The notes: generated from the sequence alone by a model not told the origin. Shown: positions 25,752 to 34,912, counted from the first letter of the stretch. The stretch: 64,000 nt of DNA from an uncultured Prevotella sp. (GCA_900539625.1 UQCW01000004.1:50065-114064), one strand, 5' to 3'. Program-made: numbers and translations.

Positions 25752-27446
25752 ATGGCAACAGTTGACGACAAAAAGATTATTTTCTCAATGGTCGGTCTCT
25801 CCAAAACAATCAGACAGACCAACAAGCAGATTCTCAAAGACATATACCTCTCGTTTTTCTATGGTGCGAAAATTGGTATCATCGGACTTAACGGCGCGGG
25901 AAAATCTACCTTGATGAAAATCATTGCAGGAATTGACAATGACTATCAGGGAGAGGTCGTTTTTTCTCCGGGTTATTCTGTAGGCTATTTGGCTCAGGAC
26001 CCTTATCTCGATGACGAAAAAAGCGTTATTGAAGTGGTTAAGGAAGGCGTGAAACCAATCGTTGATGCCTTGACGGAATATGAGGAAATCAACCAGAAAT
26101 TTGGTCTGCCTGAATATTATGAGGATGAAGAAAAGATGAATCAGCTTTTTGCCCGCCAAGGCGAGTTGCAGGACATCCTTGACTCCACTGATGCGTGGAA
26201 CCTCGACAGCCGTTTGGAACGTGCCATGTCGGCGCTTCATCTGCCTGCGCCCGATCAGAATGTGGCCCATCTTTCTGGTGGCGAACGTCGTCGCGTGGCA
26301 CTCTGCCGCCTGCTCCTCCAAAAGCCCGACGTCTTGCTGCTTGACGAACCGACCAACCACCTTGACGCGGAAAGCATTGATTGGCTCGAGCAGCACCTCA
26401 ATCAGTATGAAGGCACGGTTATTGCTGTCACACACGACCGCTATTTCCTTGACGACGTTGCCGGATGGATTCTTGAACTCGACCGTGGAGAGGGCATCCC
26501 CTGGAAGGGAAACTATAGCTCTTGGTTGGAGCAGAAAACCAAGCGTATGGAAATGGAAGAGAAGGTTGCAAGCAAGCGCCGCAAGACGTTGGAGCGAGAG
26601 CTTGAATGGGTAAGAATGGCTCCGAAGGCGCGTCAGGCCAAAGGTAAGGCCCGTTTGAACTCCTACGATAAACTCCTTAATGAGGACCAGAAGGAAAAGG
26701 AACAAAACCTTGAAATATTTATTCCTAACGGCCCGCGTTTGGGACGTAAGGTTATCGAAGCCTCTCATGTCTCAAAGGCTTATGGAGAGAAAGTCTTGTT
26801 TAACGATCTCAACTTCTCTTTGCCTCAGGGTGGTATCATTGGAGTGATAGGGCCGAATGGTGCCGGAAAGACAACGCTTTTCCGTATGATCATGGGCTTG
26901 GAGACGCCAGATGGTGGTAACTTTGAAATCGGAGAAACTGTTAAGCTTTCCTATGTCGACCAGCAGCACACGGACATCATTCCTGAAAAGTCAGTCTACG
27001 AAGTTGTCAGTGGCGGCAATGAATTGTTGCGCATGGGCGGTCGCGATATTAACGCGCGTGCATATATCAGCAAATTCAATTTCAGCGGAGCAGATCAGGA
27101 AAAGAAGTGCGGCGTTCTTTCTGGCGGTGAAAGAAATCGTTTGCAACTGGCTATGGCCTTGAAGCAGGAGGGAAACGTGCTTCTTCTTGATGAACCTACC
27201 AATGACATCGACGTAAACACGTTACGTGCTTTGGAAGAAGCACTTGACGACTTTGCAGGATGTGCTGTTGTCATCAGCCACGACCGTTGGTTCCTCGATC
27301 GTATCTGTACCCATATCCTTGCCTTTGAAGGTGATGGTAATGTATTCTTCTTTGAGGGCAGCTACACCGACTATGAGGCCAACAAAGCAAAACGACTTAA
27401 TCTTGAAGCTCCGAAGCGCATACGCTACAGAAGCTTGGAAAACTAA
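25752..27446 (+). CDS. ettA: Energy-dependent translational throttle protein EttA (ABC-F)
   Basis: The 564-residue cytosolic ABC-F protein binds the ribosomal E site and gates elongation according to energy charge. NBD1 has GLNGAGKSTLMKIIAG and LSGGERRRVALCRLLLQKPD with LLLDEPTNHLD; NBD2 has GPNGAGKTTLFRMIMG, LSGGERNRLQLAMALKQ and LLLDEPTNDID. The long charged linker between them (~250-320) and the length fit EttA rather than Uup or a resistance ABC-F. The next gene begins 15 bp downstream. Confidence 0.92.
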   Translation: MATVDDKKIIFSMVGLSKTIRQTNKQILKDIYLSFFYGAKIGIIGLNGAGKSTLMKIIAGIDNDYQGEVVFSPGYSVGYLAQDPYLDDEKSVIEVVKEGVKPIVDALTEYEEINQKFGLPEYYEDEEKMNQLFARQGELQDILDSTDAWNLDSRLERAMSALHLPAPDQNVAHLSGGERRRVALCRLLLQKPDVLLLDEPTNHLDAESIDWLEQHLNQYEGTVIAVTHDRYFLDDVAGWILELDRGEGIPWKGNYSSWLEQKTKRMEMEEKVASKRRKTLERELEWVRMAPKARQAKGKARLNSYDKLLNEDQKEKEQNLEIFIPNGPRLGRKVIEASHVSKAYGEKVLFNDLNFSLPQGGIIGVIGPNGAGKTTLFRMIMGLETPDGGNFEIGETVKLSYVDQQHTDIIPEKSVYEVVSGGNELLRMGGRDINARAYISKFNFSGADQEKKCGVLSGGERNRLQLAMALKQEGNVLLLDEPTNDIDVNTLRALEEALDDFAGCAVVISHDRWFLDRICTHILAFEGDGNVFFFEGSYTDYEANKAKRLNLEAPKRIRYRSLEN

Positions 27447-27461
27447 GCAGGGGATATAGTG

Positions 27462-28088
27462 ATGACTCAACAGGATTCAATAATCCAACAGGATTCATAC
27501 ATCACAATTGCAGAAGCAGGAGAGGGCTGCTACGTAGAGAGTAGGAGCCGTTTCCTCGCTTTTGCACTTCATGCTGGAAGTGAAGAAGAAGTCAAGGAGA
27601 TTCTTGCCGCTTTTCGAAAAAAATACTACGATGCACGCCATGTTTGCTACGCCTACGTGTTGGGCGATCACGGAGACCGCACGCGCCAGAATGATGACGG
27701 GGAACCTTCCGGAACAGCAGGTGCGCCGTTGGGGCGTCAATTGCGTTCCTATGGGCTTACCTATACGTTACTGATTGTTGTGCGTTACTTTGGCGGCGTC
27801 AAACTGGGAACGAGTCGTTTAGGGGTCGCTTATAAGGCGGCAGCCATAGAGGCACTTGAAAATGCGAAGAAAAAAGAGTGCATCATCAAGCAGCGCTTTA
27901 CGGTCTCAGTGAGCTATCCAGATGCCGACACTGCGATGAGGTTTATTCGCGATGCCGAAGCTGAGATAGTGGCGAGAGACTACACCGCAACCGACAGTAT
28001 TCTCACCGTTGAAATTCGCTTGAAATCAGAAATGCAGCTAAGAGAGAGACTCTCTGGAATCCTTTCTCTTCGCTTCCTTGAAGAATAA
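27462..28088 (+). CDS. YigZ/IMPACT family protein
   Basis: The 208-residue protein belongs to UPF0029. It has KKYYDARHVCYAYVLGD, QNDDGEPSGTAGAPLGRQL and VVRYFGGVKLGTSRLGVAY, the family hallmarks, then a C-terminal ferredoxin-like half (~135-208). The biochemical role is not settled; eukaryotic IMPACT regulates GCN2. The ATG at 27462 follows a GTG at 27459. The gap to ettA is only 15 bp, indicating an operon. Confidence 0.9.
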   Translation: MTQQDSIIQQDSYITIAEAGEGCYVESRSRFLAFALHAGSEEEVKEILAAFRKKYYDARHVCYAYVLGDHGDRTRQNDDGEPSGTAGAPLGRQLRSYGLTYTLLIVVRYFGGVKLGTSRLGVAYKAAAIEALENAKKKECIIKQRFTVSVSYPDADTAMRFIRDAEAEIVARDYTATDSILTVEIRLKSEMQLRERLSGILSLRFLEE

Positions 28089-28254
28089 CATCAGGGAGAG
28101 ACGGCGGACGTATGGAGAAATACACTGAGAATTTGCATTGAAATTCTCGTCTTTGGTTGAGCGCGTTTTCCCGGTTCCGCCGTTCGCCTGTCTAAATGCC
28201 TCAGTATTTCCTTTGTATTCAAAAACTGTATCACCCCCTAATAGTCCCTTTGCT

Positions 28255-28869
28255 ATGAAACCTATAATTTTAACTCCCTTACAGTCTGGAAATCCCTGTC
28301 TCTCCGAGGTGGTGTCGCTTTACGAAAAAGCTTTCCCATTAGAAGAGCGTCGTCCGACAGATGAGTGGTTGGAGAAGAATAGCAGTTCGGATCTCTTCAC
28401 GATCAATTTATTGGAGTCAGACGGCCAAACCCTCGGCTTCATAACGATTTGGCAATTTGAAGATTTTGCCTATGTTGAACATTTTGCAGTAGACGAAAAG
28501 CAGCGTGGCAATGGCATCGGAGCCGCAGCTATCAGCGCCTTACGCGCCGCTTTGTCTTGTTCTGTAGTGTTGGAAGTTGAGCCTCCAACGGAGCATACCA
28601 GTATTCGTAGAATCCGTTTTTATGAAAGAAACGGGTTTGTCATCTCTTCTCTTTCTTATCTGCAGCCGCCCTATACGTCGCAGCTTCAGCCGCTGGAACT
28701 CAAACTGATGTCAACCGATGCGACCTTTCTTTCGGAAAATTTTGACCATATAGTTTCCACCTTGTATAAGTATGTTTATAATTGGCAGAGGGGAAGGTGT
28801 GAAAGTGTTTTGAGAACTGGAGATCAAATCAACTCACAAACAATTGCAGCCCTTAGGCTTGCAGATTAA
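28255..28869 (+). CDS. GNAT family N-acetyltransferase
   Basis: The ATG at 28255 gives 204 residues. The acetyl-CoA-binding motif A is FAVDEKQRGNGIGAAAISAL, preceded by the beta strand TLGFITIWQFEDFAYVEHFAV and followed by VVLEVEPP and FYERNGF, the usual motif B. The substrate cannot be told. An upstream in-frame start (28138) would add a Pro/Phe-rich stretch not typical of the family. A terminator follows ~80 bp downstream. Confidence 0.85.
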   Translation: MKPIILTPLQSGNPCLSEVVSLYEKAFPLEERRPTDEWLEKNSSSDLFTINLLESDGQTLGFITIWQFEDFAYVEHFAVDEKQRGNGIGAAAISALRAALSCSVVLEVEPPTEHTSIRRIRFYERNGFVISSLSYLQPPYTSQLQPLELKLMSTDATFLSENFDHIVSTLYKYVYNWQRGRCESVLRTGDQINSQTIAALRLAD

Positions 28870-28946
28870 ATCGACGGTTAATAGATAAATCAGTAACCTG
28901 CTGATAATAATAAAGTTGTAGACTTTTTTTAAAAGACTCTTACGTA

Positions 28947-28995
28947 AAAAGGTTGTCTTCCATGTTAATCATGGATAGGCAACCCTTTTGTTTTT
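28947..28995 (+). terminator. Terminator after the GNAT gene
   Basis: AAAAGGTTG...CCATG pairs with CATGG...GGCAACCCTTTT, then GTTTTTC. Confidence 0.8.
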
Positions 28996-29061
28996 CTTTA
29001 CCCCAGTCTGGTAAAGCATTTTTATTTTCCTTCCCAGATTTGATGCGTCTATAAACAAAAA

Positions 29062-29089
29062 AAGAACATATCTTATTGATATGTTCTTC
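29062..29089 (-). terminator. Terminator of tRNA-Thr
   Basis: AGAACATATC/GATATGTTCT stem; on the minus strand it is followed by a run of seven T residues, 12 bp past the tRNA 3' end. Confidence 0.85.
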
Positions 29090-29100
29090 CAATTCTTTTG

Positions 29101-29173
29101 AGCCGAAAGCCGGACTCGAACCGGCGACCTATTCATTACGAATGAATTGCTCTACCAACTGAGCTATTTCGGC
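29101..29173 (-). tRNA. tRNA-Thr (anticodon CGU)
   Basis: The 73-nt minus-strand cloverleaf has acceptor stem GCCGAAA/TTTCGGC with discriminator U, D-arm AGCTCAGTTGGTAGAGC, anticodon stem ATTCA/TGAAT with loop TTCGTAA (anticodon CGT, reading ACG), and T-arm GCCGGTTCGAGTCCGGC. The 3' CCA is not encoded. A full promoter (29202-29233) and a terminator enclose it, so it is a single-gene unit. Confidence 0.95.
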
Positions 29174-29201
29174 GATACATTGTTTCTTCTCAAATGTGAT
29201 G

Positions 29202-29233
29202 CAAAGGTAGTGAATAATATTTTATTGGCAAAA
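29202..29233 (-). promoter_or_regulatory. Promoter of tRNA-Thr
   Basis: On the minus strand: TTTTG (29229-29233), 19 bp, TACCTTTG (29202-29209). This is an almost ideal Bacteroidetes promoter, 29 bp upstream of the mature tRNA end. Confidence 0.85.
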
Positions 29234-29555
29234 TACTTTGCCTACTTTTTTTCAAAGCCGTGATTTTTATGGTCTGAAGACTTAGTATCGTGCTTAAATC
29301 TTTTTCAGATAGTCTGTGAAGTTGGCATAAACAATGGTGCGCAACCTGGCATTTTTCCTTTTCGGGAGATATGTTCATTGCTCATTGACTATCAGAGAAA
29401 GGGCGAAATTTCTTACGTCGAAACTTCGAGGTTTGTTGAAAATCTGTTGGTCTTTTCTTTTTAAAAAGTATATGTATTATGATATAAATGACATTTTAAT
29501 AGTGTCGAAGTGTAAAATAAACAAACTGATAAAAATTTATTTGGATGTCTTTCTT

Positions 29556-29583
29556 TTTGTAAGGAAATAATATTATAACTTTG
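29556..29583 (+). promoter_or_regulatory. Promoter of asnB
   Basis: TTTG (29556-29559) and TAACTTTG (29576-29583) with a 16-bp gap, giving a start near 29590 and a leader of ~60 nt. The preceding 29234-29555 is AT-rich and shows no gene. Confidence 0.6.
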
Positions 29584-29649
29584 CATTATGTTATATAATT
29601 GGTTATAGCAAAAGACAAAAGTAATGTAATAATAAAAATAACTGACATT

Positions 29650-31320
29650 ATGTGTGGAATCGTTGGAATATTCAATGTAAAAGTACAGACAAAGGAACTG
29701 CGTGAAAAGGCTCTTGGAATGAGTAAAAAAATCCGTCATAGAGGACCGGATTGGAGCGGAATCTACTGTGGCGGGAGCGCCATACTCTGCCATGAGCGTC
29801 TTTCAATTGTAGACCCTCATAGCGGAAAGCAACCTTTGTTTTCACCAGATCGAAAACAAGTGCTTGCTGTTAATGGCGAAATCTATAATCACCAGGACAT
29901 ACGTAGGACCATGAAGGAAAAGGGATATGAATTTCAAACCGAATCCGACTGTGAGGTAATATTGGCGCTATACAGGCACAAAGGCATTCATTTTCTTGAG
30001 GATCTTAATGGCATTTTTGCTTTTGCGCTCTACGATGAGGAGAAAGATGATTTTTTGATTGCGCGCGATCCCATCGGTGTTATCCCTCTTTACATTGGAA
30101 AGGATAAAGAAGGCAAGGTGTATGTGGCAAGTGAATTGAAAGCGCTGGAGGGTTTTTGCGGTGATTATGAAGTGTTTCTTCCCGGCCACTATTATCTTGG
30201 AAGCGAAGGAGTGCAGAAAAAATGGTATAGACGTGATTGGGAAAGTTACGATAATGTCAAAGACAATCATGTGTCTTCCTCTCAAATTCGTGATGCTTTG
30301 GAGGCTGCTGTCAAACGGCAACTCATGAGCGACGTTCCTTACGGTGTGCTTCTCTCTGGTGGTCTTGACAGTTCCGTTATTTCCGCTATCGCCAAAAAGT
30401 ATGCTTCAAAGCGTGTTGAAACGGAGAGTCGGGAGGATGCGTGGTGGCCGCAGCTACATTCTTTCGCCGTTGGCTTGAAGGGGGCTCCAGACTTGGACAA
30501 GGCACGTGAGGTGGCGAAACATATAGGCACTATACATCATGAGATTAATTATACGATTGAGGAAGGACTTGATGCTGTGCGTGACGTCATCTATTTCATT
30601 GAAACCTACGATGTGACCACCGTGAGAGCATCTACACCCATGTATTTATTGGCACGTGTCATAAAATCCATGGGGATTAAAATGGTGCTCAGCGGCGAAG
30701 GGGCCGATGAGATATTTGGTGGATATCTTTATTTTCATAAAGCCCCGTCTCCAAAGGCTTTCCATGAGGAAACTGTGAGGAAACTTTCAAAGCTCTATCT
30801 CTACGACTGTCTGAGAGCAAACAAGTCGTTGAGCGCATGGGGTGTTGAAGGGCGTGTGCCATTCTTGGATAAAGAATTTCTCGACGTTGCCATGAATTGC
30901 AACCCGATAGACAAGATGTGTTCGGGAACAACCATTGAAAAGAAAATCGTTCGCGAAGCGTTTTCAGATATGTTGCCAGAAGATGTTCTCTGGCGTCAAA
31001 AAGAGCAGTTTAGCGACGGCGTAGGATATAGCTGGATTGACACTTTAAAGCAGGTCACTGCGGCTGCGGTGTCTGATGAGGATATGTCGAAAGCTTCAGA
31101 ACGTTTTCCCATTAACCCTCCTTTGAGTAAGGAGGAATACTACTATCGTTCTATATTTGAGGAATATTTCCCGAGCGAGAGCGCGGCCAAAACCGTACCG
31201 AGTGTACCAAGTGTGGCTTGTTCTTCTGCGGAGGCCCTTCAATGGGACGAATCTTTTCTTCATCTAAATGACCCAAGCGGGCGTGCTGTTGCCGGGGTTC
31301 ATGAACAAGCTTTAAAATAA
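29650..31320 (+). CDS. asnB: Glutamine-hydrolysing asparagine synthase B
   Basis: The 556-residue enzyme makes asparagine from aspartate, glutamine and ATP. Starting at 29650 puts the nucleophilic Cys at position 2 (MCGIVGIFN), which requires this start and removal of Met1. The glutaminase domain (1-~190) has RHRGPDWSG and VNGEIYNH; the synthetase domain has the PP-loop VLLSGGLDSSVISA, LSGEGADEIFGGY and WGVEGRVPFLD. Length and layout match bacterial AsnB. A strong terminator follows. Confidence 0.95.
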   Translation: MCGIVGIFNVKVQTKELREKALGMSKKIRHRGPDWSGIYCGGSAILCHERLSIVDPHSGKQPLFSPDRKQVLAVNGEIYNHQDIRRTMKEKGYEFQTESDCEVILALYRHKGIHFLEDLNGIFAFALYDEEKDDFLIARDPIGVIPLYIGKDKEGKVYVASELKALEGFCGDYEVFLPGHYYLGSEGVQKKWYRRDWESYDNVKDNHVSSSQIRDALEAAVKRQLMSDVPYGVLLSGGLDSSVISAIAKKYASKRVETESREDAWWPQLHSFAVGLKGAPDLDKAREVAKHIGTIHHEINYTIEEGLDAVRDVIYFIETYDVTTVRASTPMYLLARVIKSMGIKMVLSGEGADEIFGGYLYFHKAPSPKAFHEETVRKLSKLYLYDCLRANKSLSAWGVEGRVPFLDKEFLDVAMNCNPIDKMCSGTTIEKKIVREAFSDMLPEDVLWRQKEQFSDGVGYSWIDTLKQVTAAAVSDEDMSKASERFPINPPLSKEEYYYRSIFEEYFPSESAAKTVPSVPSVACSSAEALQWDESFLHLNDPSGRAVAGVHEQALK

Positions 31321-31440
31321 TCATAGCGTTTCTGCTGTATTTGTGACTTGTTTCGAGCCTCGAATCAGTAGGTTTTATGAATGTCAAAACGAATAAAGGG
31401 TGTAAGTAAATTGATTTGACCTTTATTTTTATGAGCTAAA

Positions 31441-31503
31441 GCAGGCGGAACAGTCTTTCATTGCGAATGAACGGGTTGTTCCGCTTGCCAAGTTATTTTT
31501 TTT
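31441..31503 (+). terminator. Terminator of asnB
   Basis: GCAGGCGGAACA pairs with TGTTCCGCTTGC across ~24 nt that contain a second small stem (TTCATT/AATGAA), followed by a T8 run. Confidence 0.8.
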
Positions 31504-31612
31504 GATGCCTTTTGTCTTTAGATAAATACGCCTTATGTATTTATTAATAACCGTTTTATTTATTATTGATGGTACTTCCATCTTGAAATCTATATTTGTT
31601 TTGTTACCTATG

Positions 31613-31846
31613 CTTGTCAGCGAATGTCATCCCGTGTTTACTTGTGCGTTGTCCCAGGTGCTTGCGTCTCTCGTCCCAGGTGCTTGCGTCTCTCGTCCCA
31701 GGTGCTTGCGTCTCTCGTCCCAGATGCGATCGTATCTCGTCCCAGATGCGATCGTATCTCGTCCCAGATGCGATCGTATCTCGTCCCAGATGCGATCGTA
31801 TCTCGTCCCGTGTGCGATCGTGTCTCGTCCCGTGTGCGCTGACAAG
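31613..31846. repeat. 22-bp minisatellite bounded by 10-bp inverted ends (array 2)
   Basis: About nine 22-bp units run from 31629 to 31840: three identical GTCCCAGGTGCTTGCGTCTC types, four identical GTCCCAGATGCGATCGTATC types and variant end units. The array is enclosed by a perfect inverted pair, CTTGTCAGCG (31613-31622) and CGCTGACAAG (31837-31846). The central unit contains a near-palindrome, GATGCGATCGTATC. There is no spacer between units, so this is not a CRISPR. The layout matches minisatellite-bearing MITEs known in Porphyromonas (BrickBuilt type). Confidence 0.9.
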
Positions 31847-31996
31847 TCATAGTCGTTGTCGTAGTAGTTTTGGTTGTCTAAAATGGATCTTTTTTCTATA
31901 ATGTCAATGAGAAAGCGTGAGCAGGCAAGGGGTTTGTCGAGATTCTCAACAAAATCATGATATGTTATTTAATGCTGCATGTCGGCATAAAAAGAG

Positions 31997-32037
31997 AGTA
32001 GGAGATAAACACCTGTGATTGGTGTTTATCTCCTACT
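31997..32037 (-). terminator. Terminator of the OmpA gene
   Basis: A perfect 17-bp stem (AGTAGGAGATAAACACC at 31997-32013, its complement at 32021-32037), with CTCTTTTTAT following on the minus strand. A second smaller hairpin, ATGAGAAT/ATTCTCAT, lies at 32046-32067. Confidence 0.8.
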
Positions 32038-32119
32038 TGGTTAGGATGAGAATGACGTGATTCTCATTATAATGTCATCTTGTTTTGTTTACGCTTTTTG
32101 TTGCGTAATGTAAGCGCCA

Positions 32120-33274
32120 TTACTGGATTTTCACAGTGGCACGGCGGTTGTAAGAGAATGGAGAGATTGTGTCAACACCACCCTTGCCTTCAACAACAAT
32201 GTTGTCGCGGTTTACACCCATTTTAACGAGTTCGTTAGCAACGACCTGAGCACGCTTTTCAGAGAGGCTCTGGTTGTATGCCTTGCTACCTGTCTTGCTA
32301 TCTGCATAACCAGTAACAACAATCTTGCGGTTGTTTGCCTTGGCATATTCAGCAACTTCCTTCACGTTAACCAAATCCTTGCGGCTGGCGATGCGAGAAG
32401 AACCGATGTTGAAGAATACAGACTGAGAAGTTGCAACAAACTGTTCCTTGATTTCCGGCTGAACGTTAGAGTTGGCCTTCTGCTGGGCGAGGAGATCGCG
32501 CAGGCGTGCGTTTTCATCCTGCTGTTCCTTCAGAGATGACTGAAGTGCGTCCATCTGTTCCTTATTCATTGCCATCAAGGCATCAACATCTGGAGCCTTT
32601 TCCCATGTGCACTTGCCGAAGTTGTAAGTAACGCCTACGCTTACACCAAACTGCTTGTCCCAGTGACGATTCTTGTTCTTTTGGAAACCTGACCAGCTGT
32701 CTGGTTTAGCACCATCGAAGGAACCTTCAACTGCGTTTACGTTCAAATCAGCGAAAATCTGAACGCGCTTGTTTACGCGGAAGTTGTTGAGCAAGCCGGC
32801 AGCGTAAACGATGTCGTAGGTGTTGTCAGACATGTTGCGACCCACACCGATACCAACGTAAGGAATGAAGTTCCAAACGCGCTTTTCATTGTAGCCGCAG
32901 AGAAGATTTGAAAGGTTGAAAGTCACATCTTCGTGAATGGCCCAATAGTTATATGTGTGGTGGTCGGTTTCTGTGTTGACCTGCTTACCCCAAAGACCTT
33001 GGAACTTGGTGCGGAGACCGATACCCGGGGTGAACCATTTGCCAACGGCTACGTTAAAACCAGCAACGCCACGCTTTGTGCTAAATGGATTCTTGCTTAC
33101 GCCCTGTTCCTGTGAGGTGTAGGCTGCGTTATATTCTGCACCTGCAGAAACATACCAGTTTGCCCAAAATGAGTTTGTTGCAACACTGTACTTGTGGGTA
33201 GGAACTTCTGTTTCCTGAGCCATAGCTGCTGTTGACAGACCGAGAACAGCGAGTGTTAATAATAACTTTCTCAT
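32120..33274 (-). CDS. OmpA-family outer membrane protein
   Basis: The 384-residue protein has a signal peptide (MRKLLLTLAVLGLSTAAMA), an N-terminal beta-barrel of ~210 residues ending near YNFGKCTWEK, a coiled-coil hinge (~215-255; MNKEQMDALQSSLKEQQDEN), and a C-terminal OmpA-like peptidoglycan-binding domain (FFNIGSSRIASRKD, VVTGYADSKTGSKAYNQSLS, and the final NRRATVKI). It anchors the outer membrane to peptidoglycan and may be abundant. It is monocistronic with a TACCTTTG promoter. Confidence 0.93.
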   Translation of the reverse strand: MRKLLLTLAVLGLSTAAMAQETEVPTHKYSVATNSFWANWYVSAGAEYNAAYTSQEQGVSKNPFSTKRGVAGFNVAVGKWFTPGIGLRTKFQGLWGKQVNTETDHHTYNYWAIHEDVTFNLSNLLCGYNEKRVWNFIPYVGIGVGRNMSDNTYDIVYAAGLLNNFRVNKRVQIFADLNVNAVEGSFDGAKPDSWSGFQKNKNRHWDKQFGVSVGVTYNFGKCTWEKAPDVDALMAMNKEQMDALQSSLKEQQDENARLRDLLAQQKANSNVQPEIKEQFVATSQSVFFNIGSSRIASRKDLVNVKEVAEYAKANNRKIVVTGYADSKTGSKAYNQSLSEKRAQVVANELVKMGVNRDNIVVEGKGGVDTISPFSYNRRATVKIQ

Positions 33275-33383
33275 AATTATAATATTAAGTTAAACAATTT
33301 TTTCTATTTAGAAATCCGTCTTTGACATTACTGCCTTTGCGAATTGCCGTCGAAGTAATAATATTTAGTGTATATATTCGATG

Positions 33384-33391
33384 CAAAGGTA
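33384..33391 (-). promoter_or_regulatory. -7 element for the OmpA gene
   Basis: TACCTTTG on the minus strand, 110 bp before the start codon, with a GTTG ~16 bp further up. The leader may carry regulatory structure; none is obvious. Confidence 0.6.
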
Positions 33392-33710
33392 CATTTTTTT
33401 TATAAAACAACCATCTCTGAATAAAATATTTTTGCGAATTGCCTTTGAGATGGCTGTTTTATGTGGTTTTTGGTGTGATATTGGCCTTGTTAAGGTTTAA
33501 AACTCTCTGTGTATGTTGCAAATATATGTTTATAGCTTCCATTTTTTTGTATCAATGTGGGCTTGTGTCTGCTAGCACGAGAGGCGTGGCAGAGTCGATT
33601 AGCGATGGGAACGTTGTATTCTGACAAGTATGATGTTCTGCGTTGCGTTTCAAATTAAAGGATAATGCGATAATGTACTGAAATTTTTCGGTCATCTCTA
33701 TATACATATG

Positions 33711-33749
33711 ATAATAGGAGTGTGTTATTTTTAATAATAGGAGTGTGTT
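33711..33749. repeat. Short direct repeat in a gene-free stretch
   Basis: ATAATAGGAGTGTGTT occurs twice, 23 bp apart (33711-33726, 33734-33749), in the otherwise featureless, AT-rich 33400-33990 interval. Function unknown. Confidence 0.6.
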
Positions 33750-33993
33750 TTCTTGATGATTGGAGGTGCCCGCCTTTAGCGGTGGATGTGCTAATGATGT
33801 GGATGTTGCATTGATTTCATGGTCGTAGTAAGGCTGTTTTAATCTTTTGGGCAATATTGATGTTTGAGGAGAAAAGAGGTTTTTGAAAAAAAGTTTCACA
33901 AAAGAATTGATAGTAATCGCCTGAATATTAGATAGCTGTATAATTCGTCGGTAATAATATTGATGTTTTGTTTGAAAAAAAGATGGGAATATA

Positions 33994-34025
33994 TTTGGTT
34001 GATTGGTAATAAAGTGCTAACTTTG
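33994..34025 (+). promoter_or_regulatory. Promoter of tRNA-Met
   Basis: TTTG (33994-33997), 20 bp, TAACTTTG (34018-34025), 30 bp before the tRNA; an ideal Bacteroidetes match. Confidence 0.85.
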
Positions 34026-34054
34026 CACTCGCAAACAAGAAACAAACACTACAT

Positions 34055-34127
34055 CGCGGAGTGGAGCAGTTGGTAGCTCGCCAGGCTCATAACCTGGAGG
34101 TCGTTCGTTCGAGTCGAGCCTCCGCAA
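34055..34127 (+). tRNA. tRNA-Met (CAU), probably the initiator
   Basis: The 73-nt cloverleaf has acceptor CGCGGAG/CTCCGCA, anticodon arm CCAGG-CTCATAA-CCTGG (anticodon CAT) and T-arm GTTCGTTCGAGTCGAGC. The first base pair is a C1.A72 mismatch, the hallmark of bacterial initiator tRNA. The anticodon stem has G-C at 30:40 and 31:39 but A-U at 29:41, so the usual three-GC run is incomplete. The CCA is not encoded. It has its own promoter and terminator. Confidence 0.93.
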
Positions 34128-34130
34128 CAA

Positions 34131-34160
34131 AAAGGAAAGATGTTAAGTCTTTCCTTTTTT
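34131..34160 (+). terminator. Terminator of tRNA-Met
   Basis: GGAAAGA/TCTTTCC stem followed by a T6 run, immediately after the tRNA. Confidence 0.85.
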
Positions 34161-34263
34161 ATTTTCTACAAACGTAGGATTACAAACGATTATGGGAATC
34201 CTGCTTTTTTGAGGGTGGGGCCTATGGTGGGTCCTCTTTTTTTATATGGCGCAGAGATTCTTT

Positions 34264-34749
34264 TTATTTCATGGCATTGAGTTTAAAACGGATTCTAAAC
34301 GTGTGTTTCTCTTCATCCCAGTTTGTACCGAGCAATATGAATTGCCCTAAGGCTCCAGTGTGGTTGACGTGCAGACCGATGCAAGGACAGATGTCATAGT
34401 CACCGATGCGCACCAGGCGAATTTTTGAATCGCATGCCGCGTCTGCTGGCAGTCGGTCTAAGGAAACGCCATCTGGCAAATTGTTTTTGTCGCAATATTC
34501 GTCAACAACGGGCAGGTCGTCTTTTATCAGTTGGTTCATTGTTGCCACTACTTCCTCCAGTTCTGTTTCGGAAGGGCAAAAAGGCAGGATGTAGGTGATT
34601 TTGCTTTTCTTACGTTCTATGTGCGCGTTACGCGATCGCTCACATCTGAATTTGTTTACCATTGTTCGGTTGAGCAAATGTTCCGCCGTATGCATTGGCG
34701 CAATGGCTTCTTCTTGAAACTTGTTGGTTTCGGCATTCTCGGTGTTCAT
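34264..34749 (-). CDS. AlaX-like tRNA editing domain protein
   Basis: The 161-residue protein resembles the second additional domain of alanyl- and threonyl-tRNA synthetases, found alone in AlaX proteins that hydrolyse mischarged tRNA-Ala. The zinc-binding pattern is present: HTAEH near residue 19 (HxxxH) and CIGLH near 126 (CxxxH), the latter followed by VNHTGALG. It lacks the N-terminal beta barrel of longer AlaX forms. The substrate (Ser- or Gly-tRNA-Ala, or Ser-tRNA-Thr) is not decided by sequence. It is divergent from serS, an interesting partner because serine mischarging is what such domains correct. Confidence 0.8.
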   Translation of the reverse strand: MNTENAETNKFQEEAIAPMHTAEHLLNRTMVNKFRCERSRNAHIERKKSKITYILPFCPSETELEEVVATMNQLIKDDLPVVDEYCDKNNLPDGVSLDRLPADAACDSKIRLVRIGDYDICPCIGLHVNHTGALGQFILLGTNWDEEKHTFRIRFKLNAMK

Positions 34750-34904
34750 GTTTTATTCGGATTATATTTGGTTGCTGATGTTGATGTCAATAAGTGGGTG
34801 CATTTCATATTGCGAAATACGCGGATTCTTGAATCAGTGTGTTTTAGGTCGCTTTTTAATATACATTCGACACGCAAAAGTAGTAAAATCTGAAAATAAA
34901 TATG

Positions 34905-34912
34905 TACTTTTG
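34905..34912 (+). promoter_or_regulatory. -7 element for serS
   Basis: TACTTTTG matches TAnnTTTG ~95 bp before the preferred serS start. The minus strand has another TACTTTTG at 34875-34882 that could serve the divergent AlaX-like gene. Confidence 0.5.

Noticed and set aside
31629..31840. CRISPR array
   Set aside because: The 22-bp units directly abut, with no variable spacers, and no cas gene is nearby.
31535..31901. Several overlapping ORFs with repeated Arg/Ser/Cys patterns on both strands
   Set aside because: The 22-bp repeat lacks stops in most frames, so all are by-products of the minisatellite.
34793..34815. Further MITE end (AAGTGGGTGCATTTC) near the AlaX-like gene
   Set aside because: Only the first nine bases match and there is no paired right end, so it may be chance.
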